Origin: Flavobacterium sp. LPB0248
Lineage (GTDB): Bacteria > Bacteroidota > Bacteroidia > Flavobacteriales > Flavobacteriaceae
NCBI RefSeq assembly: GCF_013388355.1
Contig: NZ_CP058246.1
Coordinates: 2,170,001-2,234,000, forward strand
Reading direction: 5' to 3'
Length of the DNA: 64,000 nucleotides
Shown here: positions 44,481 to 53,584 of the stretch, in pieces
How the letters are laid out: every line of letters starts with the position of its first letter
Position numbering within the stretch: position 1 is the first letter of the stretch
The notes under the pieces: model-generated
What the model was told of the DNA's origin: nothing
Databases searched by the model: none
What the model saw: only the letters and a program-made list of their open reading frames with translations
Program-made: the position numbers and the translations under genes

Positions 44481-44948
44481 CTACAATTTCTTCGGATGCA
44501 CAATTTCTTCCGCAACAGTCAACCATGCTGATGGTCCACCCGCTACATATCCTGTTTTACCAAGACCTTTAAAGTTTACCCTACCATCTTTTGTTTCTGC
44601 ACTAGTAAAGAAAACCGTCGGAAAACCTTGAATTCCAAAAGCTTGCTGCAATTCGTTATTCTGACTTTTAAGTTCTGGTGTTTGAGGAACAGATCTAGGA
44701 TAATCCAACTCAACTAAAACCACATTATCTGTCGCCCATTTTTTAAACTCAGCAGTCTTTAAAACTTCATTTTGTAAACGAATACACCATCCGCACCAAT
44801 CACTGCCTGTAAAAAACATCAGCATAGGCTTCTGCTCTTTATTACTTACAGTAATTGCTTCTCTAACATCTGTATACCATTTTAATTCTTGTGCCTGTAG
44901 ATTAGCGGCACCAATTAAGAACAAAGCAATAAGTACTATTTTTTTCAT
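44481..44948 (-). CDS. Exported thioredoxin-family protein with CGWC active site (paralog 3)
   Basis: A 155-residue protein with a signal peptide (IALFLIGAANLQAQ) and a full thioredoxin-type active site Cys52-Gly-Trp-Cys55 (FFTGSDWCGWCIRLQN). The cis-Pro is in IQGFPTVFFTS. It probably acts as a periplasmic disulfide reductase or isomerase, comparable to thioredoxin_7/DsbD-gamma-like proteins. It is the ancestral-looking member of the three tandem paralogs because only it keeps both cysteines. Confidence 0.88.
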   Translation of the reverse strand: MKKIVLIALFLIGAANLQAQELKWYTDVREAITVSNKEQKPMLMFFTGSDWCGWCIRLQNEVLKTAEFKKWATDNVVLVELDYPRSVPQTPELKSQNNELQQAFGIQGFPTVFFTSAETKDGRVNFKGLGKTGYVAGGPSAWLTVAEEIVHPKKL

Positions 44949-44995
44949 AATGGGAAATTTTTCACAAATTTATGCAAAAACTAATTACGATATAA

Positions 44996-46480
44996 TTATT
45001 TAACTTCTTGCATTAATTTTCTAATTAACGGGGTAAAAACAATTAAAACGACTCCAGCAATTAAAGAATACAATGCTAATTGATAATATCCGTCTGTATA
45101 AGCAATAAGTTTAGACATTAACGTAGTTCCAGTATTGGCATCAGATATTTCAGCTCCCAATTTCCCAGCAGCAAATTGACCAAATGCACTTGACAGGAAC
45201 CACAATCCCATCATCATTCCAAACAATCTTTTAGGCGATAATTTTGTAATTACCGACATTCCGATTGGACCAATACACAACTCTCCAAGTGTATATACAA
45301 GATATCCTAAAGCAAAAACATCTAGAGAACTTAATCCGTCTGCATCAATAAAAAATCTAGCAGAATAAAAAATGAAGAAACCTGCCGCAAGCAAAACAAA
45401 TGATAAACCGAACTTAATAACAGTATTAGGTTCAATTTTTCGTTTAGCCATAAATATCCATAACAATCCTACCAACGGGCTAAAAATAACAACATACAAT
45501 GAGTTGATACTATTATTTACAACATTTGGATCAATATTAAAAAATAGCAATTTGTTAGATAAATTATCTTTTGCAAACAATGACAATGAACCTCCAGATT
45601 GCTCCGAAATTGCCATAAACATAAAGTATCCGAAAATAAACACAAACGCGGCCAAAAGTTTTCGCTGCTGTTTTCCATCTTTTAACATTATCAATTCATA
45701 TGCGAAATACCCTAATGCTACTATCCCCATAGTGTACATAAAGTATTCTGTAAAATCAGAATTGATAACCATTATATAAACTAATGGTATTACAACAAAA
45801 GAACCAACATATACCGCAATTTCGTAAAGATTACGTTTTTTAGGCGCATGATTTTCTAACGGAGAATTTCCAATTGGCGCTAAATGCTTTTTAGTCAAAA
45901 GAAAAGTTATAACGCCTACAATCATAACAATTGCCGCAGAAAGAAAACAAAGGCTCCAAGAATAGTTCTTTCCTAAATAAATAGGAATAGCTCCACCAAG
46001 CATTCCGCCTATATTAATTCCTGCATAAAACAATCCGTAACCAGCATCACGACGACCGTCCTTTTCATGATACAACTCACCTACCATCGAAGAAACGTTT
46101 GGTTTAAAAAAACCTGTCCCAATAATAGAAAGTGTTATTCCGTAATAAAAGAAATCATGCGGAGAAGCTGCAATAAGCAAGTTCCCTAGAATCATAACAA
46201 TTCCTCCGAAAAGAAGCGATTTCTTGAATCCTAAAATTTTATCAGCAAAAATTCCACCGATAAAAGTAAATGCATATACAAAAGCCTGAATTGCTCCATA
46301 TTGCAAATTTGCTTTTCCTTCCACTAGACCTAATTGGTCCACCATAAAGAAAGCTAAAACCCCACGCATTCCGTAGAAACAAAAACGTTCCCACATTTCA
46401 ACCAAAAACAAGTACCACAATTGTTTTGGGTACTTGCCTTTAAAATTTTGAATTTCTTCTAAAGTAATATTGTTTTCCAT
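44996..46480 (-). CDS. POT-family proton-coupled peptide transporter (copy 1)
   Basis: A 494-residue MFS protein of the proton-dependent oligopeptide transporter (PTR2) family. It starts MENNITLEEIQ at the ATG 46480, four bases after the stop of the upstream paralog; a GTG at 46495 is less likely. Family features are LVEMWERFCFYGMRG (helix 1 ExxER motif region), FFKPNVSSMVGELY and AGINIGGMLGG. About 12 helices are seen, plus two extra helices in the central linker. It imports di- and tripeptides, consistent with the nearby dipeptidyl peptidase gene. Confidence 0.93.
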   Translation of the reverse strand: MENNITLEEIQNFKGKYPKQLWYLFLVEMWERFCFYGMRGVLAFFMVDQLGLVEGKANLQYGAIQAFVYAFTFIGGIFADKILGFKKSLLFGGIVMILGNLLIAASPHDFFYYGITLSIIGTGFFKPNVSSMVGELYHEKDGRRDAGYGLFYAGINIGGMLGGAIPIYLGKNYSWSLCFLSAAIVMIVGVITFLLTKKHLAPIGNSPLENHAPKKRNLYEIAVYVGSFVVIPLVYIMVINSDFTEYFMYTMGIVALGYFAYELIMLKDGKQQRKLLAAFVFIFGYFMFMAISEQSGGSLSLFAKDNLSNKLLFFNIDPNVVNNSINSLYVVIFSPLVGLLWIFMAKRKIEPNTVIKFGLSFVLLAAGFFIFYSARFFIDADGLSSLDVFALGYLVYTLGELCIGPIGMSVITKLSPKRLFGMMMGLWFLSSAFGQFAAGKLGAEISDANTGTTLMSKLIAYTDGYYQLALYSLIAGVVLIVFTPLIRKLMQEVK

Positions 46481-46484
46481 TTTT

Positions 46485-48161
46485 TTATCTAACACCGTGC
46501 ATTAATTTTTTCAATAGTGGTGTTAAAGCAAATAATAAGATTGCAGCAATACCTGTAAGTACAACAAATACCATAAAGAATTCATATAAATTATGGATTT
46601 CAAATCCTGCAAAAATTGGATTTTGCGCACTAATTTGATGGTGATCCAATAAAGATATTTGCTCTGCCGATAATGTTACTTTTTTATCTAAAACCGCCTG
46701 AAGGTCGATCCCTAATTCTTTTGCTTTTGCAAATTTATCACCCGTTGCTGGCAAAATAGAACCTAAAGTCCCTCCTAAAGCATATCCTGATGCATTAGAT
46801 AAAAAGAATACTCCGTATAATAATGATGCAAAACGTTTTGGAGATAATTTACCAACCAAAGACAAACCAATTGGAGATAAACACAATTCAGCACATGTAT
46901 TTAAGAAATATAATAAGATTAACCATTTAACTAGCAATAAACCAGAAGTTCCGATATAAGAAACTTGAGTTGCGATCATAAAGAAACTCACCGAAATGAT
47001 CACTAAACCAGCTGCTAATTTTACAGGAGAGATCGGCTCTTTTCCTTTAGCTCTTAAAGTATCCCAAAGAATACTAAAAGGAACTGCTAAAACCACAACA
47101 AACATTCCGTTAAAAATCTGAACCATCGATGGCGGCATTGCCCAACCAAAGAAATGTCTGTCTGTTTGGTTATCTGCAATAAAAGTTAAAGACGAACCTG
47201 CTTGCTCAAACGCCGCCCAGAAGAAGATAATAAAGAACGACACGATGTAAATTACAATAATTCTATCTCTTTCAACTTTAGTCAAAGAAGTATCAGATAT
47301 AATTAATCCTGCTAAAGCTAAACCACTTGAATAAATCAAAGTATAAATTAAGTTCTGACCTACAACATAATGAAAAAAGAATCCTAAAGCGATAAACGCA
47401 ACTCCTGCAACTGCTAAAGCCTTATTAGAAAAGTTTGCTTTTTGCGCTTCTCCTTCTTCAAAATCCGAAGCATCATTTTTAGAAGGAAGTCCTCCTAATG
47501 GTTTTCCTTCTGGAGAAACTACATATTTATTTTTCAAGAAATAGAAAAGAACTGTCCCTAACAACATTGCAACAGAAGCTGCCAAGAACCCCCATCTAAA
47601 AGCATGAATATCTCTAATTCCTCCTGCGTCTTTAACATCTCCTAATAAAGGACAGATAGACTGACCTAAAAATGCTCCGATGTTAATTCCCATATAAAAA
47701 ATAGTAAAAGCACTATCTAATTTGGTTTTTTCTTGTTTTGGATATAAACTTCCAACCATACTAGAAATGTTTGGCTTAAAGAATCCATTACCAAAAACAA
47801 TTACTCCTAACGCAGAGTACATGATGATTTTTGCTAAACCTAAATTAGATCCAAAAACGCTTCCGCTCGTAAACAAAAGCAATTGTCCTATTGCCATCAA
47901 TAATCCTCCTAATAAGATACAATTTCTGTTTCCTAAATATCGGTCAGCAACAAAACCACCTAACATTGGTGTCAAATAACAAAGTCCAAGAAAACCTCCA
48001 TAAATTAATGACGCTTCCTCTTCTTTCATCAATAATGAATTCACAAGAAATAAAGTCAATAAAGCTCGCATTCCATAAAAATTGAACCGCTCCCACATCT
48101 CAGTTCCAAACAATACCCAAAGTCCTTTTGGATGCGCAGTTTTCACTTGATTTTCTCCCAT
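46485..48161 (-). CDS. POT-family proton-coupled peptide transporter (copy 2)
   Basis: A 558-residue paralog of the transporter just downstream. It has FGTEMWERFNFYGMRALLTL, FFKPNISSMVGSLYP and YMGINIGAFLGQSICPLLG. It is longer because of a hydrophilic linker (about 215-245) and a C-terminal loop (about 470-520) before the last helix. The two copies differ enough to suggest distinct peptide preferences. It lies 38 bases after the dipeptidyl peptidase IV gene in the same direction, so the three probably form an operon for peptide use. Confidence 0.93.
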   Translation of the reverse strand: MGENQVKTAHPKGLWVLFGTEMWERFNFYGMRALLTLFLVNSLLMKEEEASLIYGGFLGLCYLTPMLGGFVADRYLGNRNCILLGGLLMAIGQLLLFTSGSVFGSNLGLAKIIMYSALGVIVFGNGFFKPNISSMVGSLYPKQEKTKLDSAFTIFYMGINIGAFLGQSICPLLGDVKDAGGIRDIHAFRWGFLAASVAMLLGTVLFYFLKNKYVVSPEGKPLGGLPSKNDASDFEEGEAQKANFSNKALAVAGVAFIALGFFFHYVVGQNLIYTLIYSSGLALAGLIISDTSLTKVERDRIIVIYIVSFFIIFFWAAFEQAGSSLTFIADNQTDRHFFGWAMPPSMVQIFNGMFVVVLAVPFSILWDTLRAKGKEPISPVKLAAGLVIISVSFFMIATQVSYIGTSGLLLVKWLILLYFLNTCAELCLSPIGLSLVGKLSPKRFASLLYGVFFLSNASGYALGGTLGSILPATGDKFAKAKELGIDLQAVLDKKVTLSAEQISLLDHHQISAQNPIFAGFEIHNLYEFFMVFVVLTGIAAILLFALTPLLKKLMHGVR

Positions 48162-48199
48162 ATTATTCGTTTATTTAATTAGGTTAAATTATTTTTAGA

Positions 48200-50371
48200 T
48201 TATAAATTTTCTTTAATAAAGTTGGTCATTTTAGTATAAAGCTGAACTCTTGTTTTTCCGCCATAAATACCATGATCTTTATCTGGATAAATTTGAGAAT
48301 CAAATTGTTTATTAGCCTGAATTAAAGCCTCCATCATCTGCATTGTGTTTTGAACATGAACATTGTCATCTCCAGAACCGTGAATCAATAAAAACTTCCC
48401 TTTTAATTTATCGACATGATTGATTGGGGAGTTTTGATCATATCCGCTTGCATTTTCTTGCGGAGTCTGCATATATCTTTCTGTATAAACACTGTCATAA
48501 AATCTCCAGTTTGTAACTGGTGCAACAGCAATTGCCATTTTAAACACATCATTTCCTTGGAAAATACAGTTAGAAGCCATAAATCCACCATAGCTCCATC
48601 CGAAGATTCCAATTCTTGAAGCATCAACGTAAGGATAAGCACCAATTACTTTTGCTGCATCGATTTGGTCTTCAACCTCGTATTTCCCTAATTCTTTTTG
48701 TGTTACTTTTTTGAAATCAGCTCCCTTGTAACCTGTACCTCTTCCGTCAACACAAGCTACGATATAACCTTGTTGTGTTAAAGAAAGGAACCAGTAATCA
48801 TTAGAATTATTCCACTGATTTGCCACCTGCTGAGATCCTGGTCCTGAATATTGGAACATGAAAACAGGATATTTTTTTGAAGGATCAAAATCTTTTGGTT
48901 TTAAAATCCATGCATTCAATTCATTTCCTTTTGCTGTTTTTAAAACAAAGTATTCTTTTGAAGGAAGGTTATACGCTTTCAATTTATCCGCAAGAGCCTG
49001 ATTGTTTTCGATAACCTGAATTTCTTTTCCTGTTTTAGCTTCGTTTAAAGTATACGTTGTAGGCTGTGTATTACTTGAGAAAGTTGTAATAAAGTATTGG
49101 AAGTTTGGACTAAAAGTCGCTGCACTTGTTCCTGTTTTTGAAGACAAACGCACTTTATTTTTTCCGTCTAAACCAATTCTGTAAAGATCTCTATTGATAG
49201 AACCATTTTCTGTAGACTGATAGAAAATAGTTTTTGTTTTTTCGTCGAAACCGTAGTATGAAACCACTTCCCAGTTTCCTTTTGTAACTTGATTTTTAAG
49301 TTTTCCGTTTTTATCATATACATAAATATGATTAAACCCGTCTTTTTCGCTTGTCCAGATAAAACTGTTGTCTTTTAAGAACGTCAAATTATCATTGATA
49401 TCTACATACGCTTTATCTTTTTCATTTAAAACTACTTTTGCAGTTGCTGTATTTCCATCAACAAACAATAGATCTAAATTATCTTGGTGACGGTTTAAAA
49501 CCTGTGCCGAAAGTACATTTGCATCATTTGTCCATTGCATTCTTGCAATATAGAAATCATTATATTTTCCTAAATCTACTTTTTTCGTTGCACCTGCAGC
49601 TACATCGTAAATATGTAACGAAACTTCAGAATTTTTTTCTCCAGCTTTAGGATATTTAAAAGTCTCAATTTTAGGATATAGATCTTTATGGAAGATTGAC
49701 ATTGAAAACTCAGGAACCTGGCTTTCGTCAAAACGAATATAAGCTACTTTTTTACTGTCTTTACTCCAGTCGAAAGCACGAACAAATGCAAACTCTTCTT
49801 CGTAAACCCAGTCAGTAATACCATTTATAACAACATTTTTCTTGCCGTCTGTTGTAATCGCCGTAGATTTTTTTGATGCTACATCGTATACATATAAATT
49901 ATTTTCTTTTGCGTAAGCGATTTTTGTTCCGTCAGGTGAAAATGTTGGTTCTTGAATCTGAAAATCAACAAGTTTTATCAAGGATTTTGCTGCAATATCA
50001 TAAAGGAAATAATCAGCAGTAAAAGAGTGACGGAAGATTTTAGAAGAATGACAAGCAATTAAGATCTTTTTTTCAGAAGCATCAAAAGTGTAGCTGTCAA
50101 TTCCGTCTGCAAGTTCTTTGAAGTTTTTAGTATCGATAAGATTTGATACTTTTTTCAGGGTAGCAAAGTCGTATAAATCAATCTGCATACTTCTGCTCGC
50201 CTGATCAACATTTAAAACAGTATATTGATTTGTATTTTTCAGCGATTGTAGTTCATCCATTCCTTTTGCCCGGAAAGTACCGCTAAAAACATTTTCGACA
50301 GTTATTTTCTGCTGTCCAAAAACAACCGCAGTTAAGAATAAAAGTACTGCAGTAAATTTGCTTGTATTCAT
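48200..50371 (-). CDS. Dipeptidyl peptidase IV (S9 family)
   Basis: A 723-residue exported serine peptidase: signal (LLFLTAVVFGQ), an eight-bladed propeller DPPIV N-terminal domain (about 90-450; DWVYEEEFAFVRAFDWSKD carries the family Glu-Glu pair binding the substrate amino terminus), and an alpha/beta-hydrolase domain. The catalytic triad is Ser593 (GWSYGG), Asp668 (GSGDDNVHV) and His700 (DKDHGIYGG). It releases X-Pro or X-Ala dipeptides in the periplasm, which the two adjacent POT transporters can import. It heads the operon. Confidence 0.94.
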   Translation of the reverse strand: MNTSKFTAVLLFLTAVVFGQQKITVENVFSGTFRAKGMDELQSLKNTNQYTVLNVDQASRSMQIDLYDFATLKKVSNLIDTKNFKELADGIDSYTFDASEKKILIACHSSKIFRHSFTADYFLYDIAAKSLIKLVDFQIQEPTFSPDGTKIAYAKENNLYVYDVASKKSTAITTDGKKNVVINGITDWVYEEEFAFVRAFDWSKDSKKVAYIRFDESQVPEFSMSIFHKDLYPKIETFKYPKAGEKNSEVSLHIYDVAAGATKKVDLGKYNDFYIARMQWTNDANVLSAQVLNRHQDNLDLLFVDGNTATAKVVLNEKDKAYVDINDNLTFLKDNSFIWTSEKDGFNHIYVYDKNGKLKNQVTKGNWEVVSYYGFDEKTKTIFYQSTENGSINRDLYRIGLDGKNKVRLSSKTGTSAATFSPNFQYFITTFSSNTQPTTYTLNEAKTGKEIQVIENNQALADKLKAYNLPSKEYFVLKTAKGNELNAWILKPKDFDPSKKYPVFMFQYSGPGSQQVANQWNNSNDYWFLSLTQQGYIVACVDGRGTGYKGADFKKVTQKELGKYEVEDQIDAAKVIGAYPYVDASRIGIFGWSYGGFMASNCIFQGNDVFKMAIAVAPVTNWRFYDSVYTERYMQTPQENASGYDQNSPINHVDKLKGKFLLIHGSGDDNVHVQNTMQMMEALIQANKQFDSQIYPDKDHGIYGGKTRVQLYTKMTNFIKENL

Positions 50372-50490
50372 TAGAATTATTTTAAATATAAAAAGAGCCC
50401 AATTTTAGTAAAAAAAATAAACATAATACACATTTTAAGTGTTAAATGTTAAAAAAAATAACGATTGCGTACTTTCATGTCTGAAATAGA

Positions 50491-50522
50491 TTGCAATCAA
50501 AACTCTTAAAATAGTATCTTTG
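50491..50522 (+). promoter_or_regulatory. Promoter of HMG-CoA reductase gene
   Basis: TTG (50491-50493) and TATCTTTG (50515-50522, exact TAnnTTTG) are separated by 21 bases, and the ATG at 50552 is 30 bases downstream. Confidence 0.7.
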
Positions 50523-50551
50523 CCGCAACATTATTATTTAATACATTGAGA

Positions 50552-51865
50552 ATGAACAACGCTGTTGCCGGATTTTCTAAATTATCCAAAAAAGAAAAAA
50601 TTAATTGGATTGCAAATGAATATTTTTCAAATTCAGAAGAGGCGCAAAATATTATAAGAAATTACTGGAATTCAGACGAAAAGCTTCAGCAGCTTCATGA
50701 TGAATTTATAGAAAACACCATTACAAACCTTTATATCCCACTTGGAGTTGCACCTAACTTTTTGATCAACGGAAAATACAAAACCATTCCGATGGCAATT
50801 GAAGAAAGTTCTGTAGTGGCAGCAGCTTCAAAAGCAGCAAAATACTGGTCAACAAGAGGCGGTTTTAAAGCTACAATTATAGATACTGAAAAAATCGGAC
50901 AGGTTCATTTTACTTACAATGGAGATGCAGAAAAATTAAATACCTTTTTTGACCAGATAAAACCAAAATTCTTCTCAGAAACGCAAAGCATTACCAAAAA
51001 TATGCAACAACGTGGCGGAGGAATTTTAGACATCAAACTAAAAGACAAAAGAAGTTTACTAGAAAATTACTACCAGCTTCATGCTACTTTTGAAACTAAA
51101 GATAGCATGGGTGCTAATTTCATCAATTCTTGTTTAGAGCAATTTGCTACAACTTTAAAAGAAGAAGCTCAAAATTCTGACTTATGTCAAAATAACGAAA
51201 AGCTTGAAGTTATAATGAGCATTCTCTCGAATTATGTTCCACATTGTCTTGTTAGAGCTGAAGTTTCTTGCCCAATTGAAGATTTAGCAGAAAAACACAT
51301 AACCAATCCGCAAGAATTTGCAGAGCGTTTTGTTCAAGCTGTTCAAATTGCAGAAATAGAACCTTTTAGAGCGGTTACACACAACAAAGGCATCATGAAT
51401 GGTGTTGATGCTGTCATTCTAGCAACCGGAAATGATTTTAGAGCTGTAGAAGCTGGTGTACATGCTTATGCAGCTAAAAATGGCCAGTACGCAAGTTTAT
51501 CGCATGCGAAAATAGAAGATGGAATTTTCACTTTTTGGCTTGAAATTCCGCTTGCAGTGGGTACCGTTGGCGGTTTAACTTCTTTGCACCCTTTAGTAAA
51601 ACTGTGTTTGGAAATTTTAGAAAAACCATCTGCTCCAGAGTTAATGGAAATTGTTGCTGTTGCTGGTTTAGCGCAAAATTTCGCCGCATTGCGTTCCTTA
51701 ACCACAACAGGAATTCAGGAAGGACACATGAAAATGCACCTTAATAATATTATCAATCAATTTGAAGCTACCGATGAAGAACGTCATTTAATTAAAGCGC
51801 ACTTCAAAAAAACAGCTGTTTCTCATAGCGCTGTGGTTGAATTTATTGAGAATTTAAGAAAATAA
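50552..51865 (+). CDS. Hydroxymethylglutaryl-CoA reductase
   Basis: A 437-residue class II HMG-CoA reductase starting MNNAVAGFSKLSKKEK; a TTG two codons earlier is less likely. Substrate-binding and catalytic segments are visible: ENTITNLYIPLGVAPNFLING (catalytic Glu region), THNKGIMNGVDAVILATGNDFRA (catalytic Lys and Asp), LPLAVGTVGGLTSLHP-like (IPLAVGTVGG) and EGHMKMH near the C-terminus (catalytic His). It makes mevalonate for isoprenoid synthesis. The GHMP kinase downstream supports a biosynthetic rather than catabolic role. Confidence 0.93.
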   Translation: MNNAVAGFSKLSKKEKINWIANEYFSNSEEAQNIIRNYWNSDEKLQQLHDEFIENTITNLYIPLGVAPNFLINGKYKTIPMAIEESSVVAAASKAAKYWSTRGGFKATIIDTEKIGQVHFTYNGDAEKLNTFFDQIKPKFFSETQSITKNMQQRGGGILDIKLKDKRSLLENYYQLHATFETKDSMGANFINSCLEQFATTLKEEAQNSDLCQNNEKLEVIMSILSNYVPHCLVRAEVSCPIEDLAEKHITNPQEFAERFVQAVQIAEIEPFRAVTHNKGIMNGVDAVILATGNDFRAVEAGVHAYAAKNGQYASLSHAKIEDGIFTFWLEIPLAVGTVGGLTSLHPLVKLCLEILEKPSAPELMEIVAVAGLAQNFAALRSLTTTGIQEGHMKMHLNNIINQFEATDEERHLIKAHFKKTAVSHSAVVEFIENLRK

Positions 51866-51870
51866 TTAGA

Positions 51871-51949
51871 AGCTAATCCCGCTATCCGTTTCAATCTTTT
51901 GCTTTTTTAAAGAAAAAAAGCAAAAGGATTTCCACTGCTATCGGGGCTA
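51871..51949. repeat. Imperfect palindromic intergenic repeat (CCCGCTATCC type)
   Basis: Outer arms (TAATCCCGCTATCC and GCTATCGGGGCTA) and inner arms (ATCTTTTGCTTTTTT and AAAAAAGCAAAAGGAT) form a long imperfect hairpin filling the 95-base gap between the HMG-CoA reductase and kinase genes. From memory this resembles a common dispersed repeat of Flavobacterium genomes. It may attenuate transcription between the two genes. Confidence 0.6.
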
Positions 51950-51960
51950 AAAAATAAAGC

Positions 51961-52869
51961 ATGAAGAATACCTTTTACAGTAACGGAAAACTTTTTATTG
52001 CTGGAGAATATCTAGTTTTGGATGGAGCAGATGCATTTGCGCTACCAACAAAATTTGGTCAGGATTTAGTAATTGAAGACTCAGAAAACAAACAAATTGA
52101 ATGGAAAAGTTACGATTACGATAAACACTTGTGGTTTGAAGAAACCATTTCATTTGACGAAGTTGTAAAAGGCACAGACTCTCACATTGACACTGTAAAA
52201 TCGACTTTAGTCAACATTTTACATGAAGCTTATATTTTAAATCCAAAATTTATCGATAATGCTAACGGATATAAAGTAAGCACACATTTGAGTTTTCCAA
52301 AAAATTGGGGACTAGGAACTTCTTCGACTCTTATCAATAATATTGCACAGTGGACTGAAATCAATGCTTTCACCCTACTAAAAAACAGTTTCGGTGGAAG
52401 TGGTTACGATATTGCGTGCGCACAAAATAATACGCCAATTTTATACCGCATAAAAGATAATTTCGTAAAGCAAGTCGAATTTAATCCAGATTTTACACAA
52501 CACCTTTATTTTGTGTATTTGAATAAAAAACAAAACAGCAAATCTGCCATATTCTCCTACAACAACCACAAAGGCAATCATTTAGCCGCTAATGTTGCAG
52601 AAAACAATAAAATCACGAATGAAATTCTTCACGCCAAAACATTAAAAGAATTTGCGTCGGCGATTCAGAAACACGAAATTCATTTAAGTAAAGTTTTAGA
52701 AATGCAGACGATAAAAGAGGCTGTTTTTCCTGATTTTAATGGTGTTATCAAAAGTTTGGGAGCTTGGGGAGGCGACTTTATTCTGGTAGTCTCTAAAGAA
52801 AATCCGAAAGAATATTTCTTCAATAAAGGATATGAGACAATTTTGACTTATGATGAAATGATTTTATAA
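51961..52869 (+). CDS. GYDIA-family GHMP kinase (mevalonate pathway)
   Basis: A 302-residue GHMP-superfamily kinase, named after the GYDIACA segment (about residue 148). It has KLFIAGEYLVLDGADAFALP at the start, the phosphate-binding loop SFPKNWGLGTSSTLIN (about 110-125) and a C-terminal LGAWGGDFILVV. It probably phosphorylates mevalonate or phosphomevalonate, given the adjacent HMG-CoA reductase. The exact substrate is not determined from sequence. Convergent with the next gene. Confidence 0.88.
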   Translation: MKNTFYSNGKLFIAGEYLVLDGADAFALPTKFGQDLVIEDSENKQIEWKSYDYDKHLWFEETISFDEVVKGTDSHIDTVKSTLVNILHEAYILNPKFIDNANGYKVSTHLSFPKNWGLGTSSTLINNIAQWTEINAFTLLKNSFGGSGYDIACAQNNTPILYRIKDNFVKQVEFNPDFTQHLYFVYLNKKQNSKSAIFSYNNHKGNHLAANVAENNKITNEILHAKTLKEFASAIQKHEIHLSKVLEMQTIKEAVFPDFNGVIKSLGAWGGDFILVVSKENPKEYFFNKGYETILTYDEMIL

Positions 52870-52886
52870 TTCATTTCAAGAAGCTA

Positions 52887-53327
52887 TTAGTTTGCTTTTT
52901 TACTGCTTTTAACTTCTTTTGTCTCCAAACGACGAACCGATTTATCTTGTTCATTTGACTCTATAAGTCTATTATGCAAGCGTTCTGCCATTTTTTCTAT
53001 GCTATTTGTAATAGAATCATAAACAACCTCCATCCGTCGGTGTTTCTCTTCTTTTACTGCTTTCAAAACATCTTCGACAAAAACTTTATCATATTTTTCA
53101 GCAACAGAATCATGTGTATTCGTCAATCTGATCACATAGTCGTTACTTAAAATGGTCACTTTAAAATGTTGTTCCTCGTTACTCAAATAATATTTTCCAC
53201 CCAATTCATCAACATTGATGTCGGTGCTGCTCACTTTTAAAAGCTCTGTAATAATACCATAGATGTGGCTCTCTATTTTGGTATATACTCTCGGCTTCTT
53301 TTTAAAAATTTTAAAAGTAAAAAACAT
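52887..53327 (-). CDS. Conserved hypothetical protein, possibly cytoplasmic
   Basis: A 146-residue charged protein without signal peptide or membrane helix. A beta-rich N-terminal half (EQHFKVTILSNDYVIRLTN) is followed by a long helical region (VFVEDVLKAVKEEKHRRMEVVYDSI onward) and a Lys-rich tail. No family is recognised. Its position upstream of the PpiD-like gene on the same strand order is separated by a strong terminator, so it is probably monocistronic. Confidence 0.65.
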   Translation of the reverse strand: MFFTFKIFKKKPRVYTKIESHIYGIITELLKVSSTDINVDELGGKYYLSNEEQHFKVTILSNDYVIRLTNTHDSVAEKYDKVFVEDVLKAVKEEKHRRMEVVYDSITNSIEKMAERLHNRLIESNEQDKSVRRLETKEVKSSKKAN

Positions 53328-53524
53328 TAAATAGGCGATTTGTTTATTAGCTCATTATTCTTCTTTACCCTATTTCCTCGCAAAAGCTAAAAATATGTTA
53401 AAGTGAAAATCGAGCAAATTAACTGTAATAATTTGAAAATCACAAGTTTTTTAAATTAAATTTCGATAATCCCTATATACTTTAAGAAAATTAACACAAA
53501 GTAGATTTTCTTAATTTTATAAAA

Positions 53525-53566
53525 AACAAGAAACCCGAAACATATTAATGTTTCGGGTTTCTTGTT
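53525..53566 (-). terminator. Terminator of the PpiD-like gene
   Basis: A perfect 18-bp stem (53525-53542 with 53549-53566) and 6-base loop. The minus-strand reading ends in a T run, 18 bases past the stop. The rest of the gap 53328-53524 shows no gene. Confidence 0.93.
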
Positions 53567-53584
53567 ATGATAAATTACTTTTAA

